A DNA stretch of 47,156 nucleotides from a virus, in the IMG/VR virus record IMGVR_UViG_3300037558_000832, positions 1-47,156 of that record; one strand, given 5' to 3'. Position 1 is the stretch's first letter. Each line of letters starts with the position of its first letter. The notes beneath the pieces were generated by a model that made no database searches, was not told the origin of the DNA, and saw nothing but the letters and a program-made list of their open reading frames with translations. A program made the translations under genes and the position numbers. This document shows positions 42,664-47,156 of this stretch, in pieces.

Positions 42664-43389
42664 ATGAAAATAGATAGACCACTAAAAACAAATTGGATAA
42701 CACAGAGGTTTGGAGAGAACCTACCTTGTGTTGAAAAGGGTGTAAGACCATTTAAGTTTGTAGGTTGCGGTTCTGAAAACTCTGAGAAGCTATATCCTGC
42801 CCTAAATATGAAAGGACACTCTGGTATAGATATGGCAGGTAAGTTTAGAGAACCTATTTATTTCCCAGTGCGTGACATGGGCGTTGAATGGGAAGCGATT
42901 ACACAGCTAGATAGTGCAGGGGCGGTACAAGTTATAGTTCGCTCAACAACTCCAGTACCTCTAGAAAAAGTACCAGAACACTTCTCTGGTTCACTTAACA
43001 TGATTAACAAGCAATACACCAAACTAGGAAACGCTGTGTATCTACAGTTCTGGTTTGTACACTTAGATAGTTCGGTTGTATTTAACAAGACGAAAGTTAA
43101 GTATGGACAATTACTTGGGTACAACGGTAGCTCAGGACTTTCTAGTGGCAATCATACTCACTTCACAATGAAAGTGTCAGATACAAACTCTTGGTGGTAT
43201 ATTGACGGAGACAACGGCTACAACGGTTCTATTGACATAATGCCCTACTACACAGGACAATATGTTCTTGACGCTATGGTTGTACAGACTACTACTGTTA
43301 AAGGACTACAACTACAGCTTATAGACGCAATGAGACGAGTGATACCTCTAATGCAACAGCTCTTGATACTAAAGAAACAGGGTCAATAA
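42664..43389 (+). CDS. M23-family peptidoglycan endopeptidase (endolysin)
   Basis: This 241-residue protein has the LytM/M23 zinc site complete: GHSGIDMAG with His52 and Asp56, FVHLD with His133, and NHTHF with His164 and His166. These enzymes cut peptide cross-links in peptidoglycan. No signal peptide is seen, so release needs a holin or similar. A C-terminal helical tail (about 215-241) may bind the wall or pack on the catalytic domain. A terminator follows 41 bases later. Confidence 0.92.
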   Translation: MKIDRPLKTNWITQRFGENLPCVEKGVRPFKFVGCGSENSEKLYPALNMKGHSGIDMAGKFREPIYFPVRDMGVEWEAITQLDSAGAVQVIVRSTTPVPLEKVPEHFSGSLNMINKQYTKLGNAVYLQFWFVHLDSSVVFNKTKVKYGQLLGYNGSSGLSSGNHTHFTMKVSDTNSWWYIDGDNGYNGSIDIMPYYTGQYVLDAMVVQTTTVKGLQLQLIDAMRRVIPLMQQLLILKKQGQ

Positions 43390-43430
43390 AGTGTGTTATA
43401 GTTTAGTTACTTGTTCCCCAACGAGTAATT

Positions 43431-43460
43431 GAAAAGCCCCATAATTAAACGGGGCTTTTC
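43431..43460 (+). terminator. Rho-independent terminator after the lysis genes
   Basis: The stem is GAAAAGCCCC with GGGGCTTTTC, perfect over 10 bp with a 10-base AT loop, and could act in both directions. A smaller stem (TTACTTGTT/AACGAGTAA) lies just upstream. Confidence 0.9.
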
Positions 43461-43489
43461 TGTACTCAACAAAACTAAGAGTTGGTCGT

Positions 43490-43517
43490 TTGTATAGTAT
43501 ACTTGGATAATAATATA
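43490..43517 (+). promoter_or_regulatory. Possible promoter before the HNH gene
   Basis: TTGTATAGTATACTTGGATAAT resembles the shared promoter core, with TTGTAT (43490-43495) and an AT-rich -10 candidate near 43511-43517. It has the TGGATAA arm (43504-43510) but not the upstream TTATCCA arm. Confidence 0.45.
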
Positions 43518-43524
43518 TGCAAAT

Positions 43525-43845
43525 ATGAGCTTTGATTTTGATAAAGAAGATTTGGCTAGGTACTTCATAGACAACCACAGATGTTGGTACTGTGGCAAAA
43601 ATACTGTAAGTGCGTTCCACCATATCCACCCTCGCTCTGATACAGCTAGGTGTTCCAGTAGTATGTTTAATGTAGCTCACTTATGTAATTACCCATGCCA
43701 CCTAAATAATCATGGAGTGCTTGTAACAGAAGAATGGCGTAAGAAGTTTCTACAGCGAACTGCTAAATACTTGTTTGCACAAAATATAATCTTGAAAGAT
43801 GTGGATAAAGACTTCCTAACAAATAACGCAAAATACTACGAGTAA
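43525..43845 (+). CDS. HNH endonuclease (106 aa)
   Basis: It has CWYCGK (residues 20-25), FHHIHPRSD with the HH catalytic pair (about 31-39), and CNYPCH (about 54-59), the zinc-stabilised HNH fold. It cuts or nicks DNA. Its position directly before the origin-like region and replisome organizer is unusual for the packaging-linked HNH proteins that lie near terminase, so a free-standing homing or replication-linked role is more likely. A TGTGGATAA (reverse DnaA-box) lies inside its last codons. Confidence 0.85.
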   Translation: MSFDFDKEDLARYFIDNHRCWYCGKNTVSAFHHIHPRSDTARCSSSMFNVAHLCNYPCHLNNHGVLVTEEWRKKFLQRTAKYLFAQNIILKDVDKDFLTNNAKYYE

Positions 43846-43983
43846 TCCACAGTCATAATGGCGAAATACCTAGTATCCATGCTATATTGTAGTTGCCATA
43901 AGTGTTTAGGCGACTGCCTTAACTCTTATAACACAAGACCTCGTGCCACCCACGGGGTTTTGTGTATCCACTTCTTATCCACA
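43800..43983. other. Candidate replication origin region with DnaA-box-like sites
   Basis: TGTGGATAA (43800-43808, minus-strand TTATCCACA), TAATCCACA (43843-43851, one mismatch) and TTATCCACA (43975-43983) cluster upstream of the replisome organizer gene. The intergenic 43846-44058 is AT-rich and holds no gene. This fits a host-DnaA-assisted origin, but TTATCCACA also recurs in promoters elsewhere, so an operator role is the alternative. Confidence 0.45.
43931..43965 (+). terminator. Hairpin in the leader region (terminator-like)
   Basis: ACACAAGACCTCGTG pairs with CACGGGGTTTTGTGT over 15 bp with two or three G:T pairs and a CCACC loop. No long T-run follows, so it may be an attenuator or transcript end for the HNH gene. 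Confidence 0.6.
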
Positions 43984-44005
43984 ATTGCTACATTGTGATA
44001 TTTGC

Positions 44006-44033
44006 TTGTATTGTGTTATGTTGGAGGTATTAT
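44006..44033 (+). promoter_or_regulatory. Promoter of the replisome organizer operon
   Basis: TTGTAT (44006-44011), a 16-base spacer and TATTAT (44028-44033), followed 26 bases later by the ATG. TTATCCACA at 43975 lies upstream as in the two other early promoters. Confidence 0.6.
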
Positions 44034-44058
44034 AAAGGATAGTAATAATTAAACACTT

Positions 44059-44811
44059 ATGGCAAACCGTAGAATGTTCTCGTTGGATATAGTGGACACT
44101 GACGCATTTTTGGATATGCCTACAGGTTCGCAGTTGTTGTATTACCACTTAGTAATGAGGGGAGACGACGACGGATTTGTAGACAACCCGAAAAAGATAA
44201 TGCGAATGGTCGGCTCAAATGAAGACGACATGAAAGTATTAGTAGCAAAAAAGTTTATACTTCCTTTTGAAATTGGTGTGTGTGTTATCAAGCATTGGAA
44301 GATACACAACTATATTCAAAATGACAGGTATAAACCAACTCGCTACTCCAAAGAAATGGCTCAACTTATAGTCAAAGACAATGGTGGATACAAACTGGAT
44401 ACAGACTGTATCCAAAATGGAAACACAGGTAAGGATAGGTTAGGTAAGGTTAGTTTAGATAAGAAGTCGGAGATTAAGAAAGAAAAGCCAAAAGAGAAGA
44501 CGACGGTAGTTAAGTTCACTCCAAAGGATATGGAAATGGCAGAACTACTTGTATCGCTCATAAAGCAAAACAATCCTGCGTGGCAACTACGAGGAAATAT
44601 AGATGTTTGGGCAGAGCACATTGAGAAGCTCCATAGAATTGACAACCGAACCTACGAGCAGATAGAAGTAATGATTAGGTGGACACAACAAGACCCGTTT
44701 TGGTCGCAAAACATTTTATCAACTGCCAAGCTCCGAGAGAAGTTTAACGACTTAATCCCACGACTAAAGAAAGTGAAGACTGGGAGAGCAGGTACTAAAG
44801 TAAACTTTTAA
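44059..44811 (+). CDS. Phage replisome organizer / replication initiator
   Basis: This 250-residue protein has the N-terminal winged-helix domain seen in replisome organizers of many Firmicutes phages: RRMFSLDIVDTDAFLDMP, YHLVMRGDDDGFVDNPKKIMR and VCVIKHWKIHNYIQ. A linker with NGNTGKDRLGKVSL follows, encoded by the TTAGG-type repeat, then a C-terminal helical domain (about 150-250) that would load helicase. It probably binds the phage origin and recruits the host replisome; the phage encodes no polymerase or primase that I can see. Confidence 0.88.
   Translation: MANRRMFSLDIVDTDAFLDMPTGSQLLYYHLVMRGDDDGFVDNPKKIMRMVGSNEDDMKVLVAKKFILPFEIGVCVIKHWKIHNYIQNDRYKPTRYSKEMAQLIVKDNGGYKLDTDCIQNGNTGKDRLGKVSLDKKSEIKKEKPKEKTTVVKFTPKDMEMAELLVSLIKQNNPAWQLRGNIDVWAEHIEKLHRIDNRTYEQIEVMIRWTQQDPFWSQNILSTAKLREKFNDLIPRLKKVKTGRAGTKVNF
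44408..44458 (+). repeat. TTAGG-type repeat inside the replisome organizer gene
   Basis: TGTATCC, ACACAGGTAAGG, TAGGTTAGG and AAGGTTAG units recur here, with a close non-coding relative at 11975-12027. Iterated sites inside an initiator gene can form an origin, as in lambda O, but this is inference. Confidence 0.55.
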
Positions 44812-44813
44812 CC

Positions 44814-45350
44814 ATGAACACACCTAAGACAAAAGAAGAAATAGTTGATTTTCGACACAAAACAATACCACTTAGAGATGGAAAGTTCGTGTTGGCTTGG
44901 GACAAGCGGTGTAACGACTGCCATGTACCAAACGCCCACAAACCAACGAAGGAGTACTGCTTTGCAGAAGTGCCGAACATTACTTACGATAATGAAAATG
45001 CAATTAACATATTAGTAAGCGACATATCATCACATCTTCACGATAGAAATCATTGGTATCTATCTGATGCTGAAAATGACACAGGAAGAAAGTGGCTTGG
45101 TGGATTACTAGAAAAAGCCCTCACCCTCCACGAACAAGCAGTAAAGGAGCGTGTGGTGGAGATGTTGATGCCGTGGCTAGAACACGACAACCAGTGTATC
45201 TTGTGCCAGTTTGAAAAAGGAGAACCAACTGAAAACGGCGGGTACCGACAGAAGTTTGCAGGCAAGTGGTACGAGTCAAAGCCAGTTGATAGAACACCTG
45301 AGTGCAACTGCGAGCTAAACAACGCCATTACTAAGATACAAGAAGCATAG
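44814..45350 (+). CDS. Hypothetical protein, paralogue of the gene at 9147 (178 aa)
   Basis: The first 40 bases from the TAACC before the ATG are identical to those at 9142-9181, and the C-terminal module (ALTLHEQAVKERVVE, MPWLEHDNQC, CNCELNNAITKI) is nearly the same, while the middle is distinct and has CNDCHVPNAHKPTKEYC. That segment adds a possible zinc site. Function unknown. Confidence 0.7.
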   Translation: MNTPKTKEEIVDFRHKTIPLRDGKFVLAWDKRCNDCHVPNAHKPTKEYCFAEVPNITYDNENAINILVSDISSHLHDRNHWYLSDAENDTGRKWLGGLLEKALTLHEQAVKERVVEMLMPWLEHDNQCILCQFEKGEPTENGGYRQKFAGKWYESKPVDRTPECNCELNNAITKIQEA

Positions 45351-45351
45351 T

Positions 45352-45774
45352 ATGAAATACTTCAAAGTAAAAATTGGATACGGTGCTGACGACTATATAA
45401 GCATTACAACTCCACAGAACTTGGAGAAAGCTTTATACCTATTTGCTTCTAAAGAAGACGGGTTTTTGGACGGAAAACCAGTACGGGGTGTAGATATAAT
45501 CACTATCACAGAGGATTGGAATAAAGCTCTTGGAGTAGCAGACAGCTACAAACTAAACGGAGAAGACCAGATGTTGCTATCTTCACGGGGTATTAAGAAA
45601 CAATATGCAGGAATAATAGAGAAGTACTCTATGCGTGTAGAATATCTACTCAAAAATGGGAAGAAGAACCTTATCGGGCAGAAAGTAGATATACCAGAGT
45701 TGGACGCACCAAAGGCAAAGGAAATTAGCGAGAAATCAAAGAAATTATCAGAGGGCATGAAAATGCCAGAATAG
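45352..45774 (+). CDS. Hypothetical protein (140 aa)
   Basis: This alpha/beta soluble protein (KYFKVKIGYGADDYISITTP start) has a charged helical C-terminus (KAKEISEKSKKLSEGM). It lies one base after the preceding stop. No family recognised. Confidence 0.7.
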   Translation: MKYFKVKIGYGADDYISITTPQNLEKALYLFASKEDGFLDGKPVRGVDIITITEDWNKALGVADSYKLNGEDQMLLSSRGIKKQYAGIIEKYSMRVEYLLKNGKKNLIGQKVDIPELDAPKAKEISEKSKKLSEGMKMPE

Positions 45775-45777
45775 CTT

Positions 45778-46233
45778 ATGAATGGATACGGAAACAAAAA
45801 CAGTAACTACCGACACGGACATAACTCTAAAACTGCAATTAGTCCGACGTATTTTAGTTGGTCTGCAATGAAGAGTAGATGTGTTAGTAACCACGAGAGT
45901 CAAATAAGATATAAAAACATATCAGTATGCAAGCGTTGGGAGAAGTTTGAGAACTTCTTAGAGGATATGGGAGAGCGTCCAAAAGGTTTGACTTTGGATA
46001 GAATAGATAACAATAAGGGTTATTCAAAAGAAAACTGTAGGTGGGCGACACTGGCAGAACAACAAAGAAACAGAACCGACAGTACTATTTTGGAGTATAA
46101 AGGGAAAAGAAAACATATTATTGAGTGGGCAAAAGAGTTGGGTACTACTACTATTGTTTTGAGAGCTAGATTACGACGTGGTTGGACAGTTGAAAGAACT
46201 ATAAATACTAAAGTGAGAAAATATGGGATATAA
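45778..46233 (+). CDS. HNH homing-type endonuclease (151 aa)
   Basis: The segment GLTLDRIDNNKGYSKENCRWAT with AEQQRNRTD is the classic HNH/NUMOD pattern of phage homing endonucleases, preceded by SWSAMKSRC and an aromatic DNA-contact region. The C-terminal part (KHIIEWAKELGTTTIVLRARL) is an HTH-like DNA-binding segment. It overlaps the helicase start by 11 bases, so the helicase gene is flanked by nuclease genes on both sides. Confidence 0.88.
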   Translation: MNGYGNKNSNYRHGHNSKTAISPTYFSWSAMKSRCVSNHESQIRYKNISVCKRWEKFENFLEDMGERPKGLTLDRIDNNKGYSKENCRWATLAEQQRNRTDSTILEYKGKRKHIIEWAKELGTTTIVLRARLRRGWTVERTINTKVRKYGI

Positions 46234-47156
46234 ATTAAGACCTTATCAAAAAGCTTCGGTAGAAGCAGGACTAAGAACATTACGCATGTTTAAGCGTGAG
46301 GTGCTTGTAGAACCTACTGGCTCTGGTAAAAGCTTAATTATTGCGTCTATAGCAAAAGAACTTGAGGGAGACACTATAGTTTTTCAACCAAACAAAGAGA
46401 TACTAGAGCAGAACCTACAGAAAATGCACGACTTCGGATTTACTGATGTCGGTGTCTTTTCGGCTTCAATGGGTCAGAAGACAGTCGGTAAAGTTACTTT
46501 CGCAACAATCGGAACAATCTACAACCAAAAAGACATGTGGCATTTGTTTGATAACGTGATTATTGACGAGTGCCACTTAGTAAACGCTAAGGGTGGAATG
46601 TACGACGAGTTTATTAAAGCTCATGGTGGGGCAGTTCTAGGGCTTACAGCGACACCTTACCGCTTGCACTCTTACAACGACTACAAAACAGACGAGCGAG
46701 CAGTTGTAGCTAAAATGCTTAACAGGACACGCCCTAAGATTTTTGACGGCATTGCACACATTACGCAGGTTAGTGAGATGTATGACTTGGGCTTCCTAGC
46801 TCCTGTACGCTACTCTGTAGCTAGCGGATACGACCACTCGCAGTTGACCCTAAACAGTACGGGTATGGACTTCACAGACGCTTCTTTGAGAGCATACAAC
46901 GAAGAGAATGATGTTGTCGGGGAGGTTGCCAAGCTAACAGCTAGCACAATCAAGGACGGGGCTAAGCATGTTCTTATCTTCAACAAGTTTGTAGAGGAAG
47001 CTAACGCATTGAGCGATAACTTGCAGAACATGGGTATTATTGCCGAGAGTATATCTGCAGAGACACCCAAGAAAGAACGTAAGCGGATACTAGATAACTT
47101 TAGAAGTGGAGAGATACAAGTAGTTACGAATGTAGGAGTGCTGACTACTGGCTTTG
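46223..47156 (+). CDS. SF2 DEAD/DEAH-box helicase, N-terminal part (continues at base 1)
   Basis: From ATG 46223 the frame is open to the window end and joins base 1 in phase, giving 466 residues. RecA1 motifs are complete: LRPYQKAS (Q-motif-like, 5-12), PTGSGKS Walker A (31-37), IIDECH Walker B (113-118) and LTATPYR motif III (141-147). The fold is like phage SF2 helicases of the UvsW/YprA type. The ATP-driven enzyme probably remodels replication or recombination intermediates. It overlaps the upstream HNH gene. Confidence 0.92.
   Translation, partial: MGYKLRPYQKASVEAGLRTLRMFKREVLVEPTGSGKSLIIASIAKELEGDTIVFQPNKEILEQNLQKMHDFGFTDVGVFSASMGQKTVGKVTFATIGTIYNQKDMWHLFDNVIIDECHLVNAKGGMYDEFIKAHGGAVLGLTATPYRLHSYNDYKTDERAVVAKMLNRTRPKIFDGIAHITQVSEMYDLGFLAPVRYSVASGYDHSQLTLNSTGMDFTDASLRAYNEENDVVGEVAKLTASTIKDGAKHVLIFNKFVEEANALSDNLQNMGIIAESISAETPKKERKRILDNFRSGEIQVVTNVGVLTTGF
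46919..47156. repeat. Terminal direct repeat marking circular closure (right copy)
   Basis: The same 238 bases as 1-238 with C at 47029 in place of A at 111. Confidence 0.9.

Noticed and set aside
1-47156. tRNA genes and CRISPR arrays
   Set aside because: I looked for GTTCGAATC-type T-loops and evenly spaced repeats; none formed a plausible cloverleaf or array.
1-47156. CTAG avoidance
   Set aside because: CTAG is frequent here (for example in GCTAGC and ACTAG strings), so it does not share the depletion seen for GATC.

Overview
The window is an essentially complete, circularly closed genome of a tailed bacteriophage. Bases 1-238 recur at 46919-47156 with one mismatch, which gives a unit length of about 46,918 bp. 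The join falls inside a helicase gene. Every convincing gene lies on the + strand. The genome is about 40% G+C by eye and very densely packed, with many stop/start overlaps. I see no integrase, excisionase, CI-like repressor, tRNA or CRISPR array, so a strictly lytic phage is the simplest reading. Tail genes include a candidate nozzle protein but no tape measure, sheath or tube, so a short-tailed (podovirus-like) virion is inferred. The host cannot be named from the sequence. Promoters are of sigma70 type (TTGnnn...TATAAT). Many starts lack a Shine-Dalgarno motif and share an ACACTTATGGC context. The replisome organizer is of a kind common in Firmicutes phages, so the host signals are mixed.

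Layout, read around the circle from the probable origin. (1) Replication and recombination, 43.5 kb through the join to 6.6 kb: an HNH nuclease, an intergenic region with DnaA-box-like sites and a promoter, a replisome organizer, two small genes, an HNH homing-type nuclease, an SF2 helicase, a NUMOD3 nuclease, a YqaJ/lambda-type exonuclease, a coiled-coil protein, SSB, a NinB-like duplicated protein, an HTH protein and small genes. This ends at a terminator at 6641-6673. (2) Accessory block, 6.7-11.4 kb: a membrane-anchored lysozyme-like protein and many very small genes, several zinc-binding, with signs of duplication and shuffling. (3) Late genes, 11.4-29.8 kb: terminase small and large subunits, portal, scaffold-like protein, a stand-alone structured RNA with its own promoter and terminator, a decoration-like protein, major capsid protein, fibre and glycine-rich tail proteins, holin candidates, nozzle-like protein, a second fibre and a LysM protein. 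(4) A single 4,247-residue polyvalent protein (29.8-42.5 kb) carrying a DNA methyltransferase, a SNF2-type helicase, two HExxH metallopeptidase motifs, a ParB-like DGNHR motif and membrane segments. It is probably a virion protein injected with the DNA. (5) Lysis genes: a small membrane protein and an M23 endopeptidase, then a terminator at 43431-43460.

The most interesting observations are these. The tetranucleotide GATC is absent from the whole genome by eye except for five sites, all in one glycine-rich tail gene with foreign codon use. A candidate new structured RNA of about 230 nt lies just upstream of the capsid genes. The giant methyltransferase-helicase-protease polyprotein fits a DarB-like counter-restriction role. 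A conserved promoter/operator element carries TTATCCA-N20-TGGATAA.
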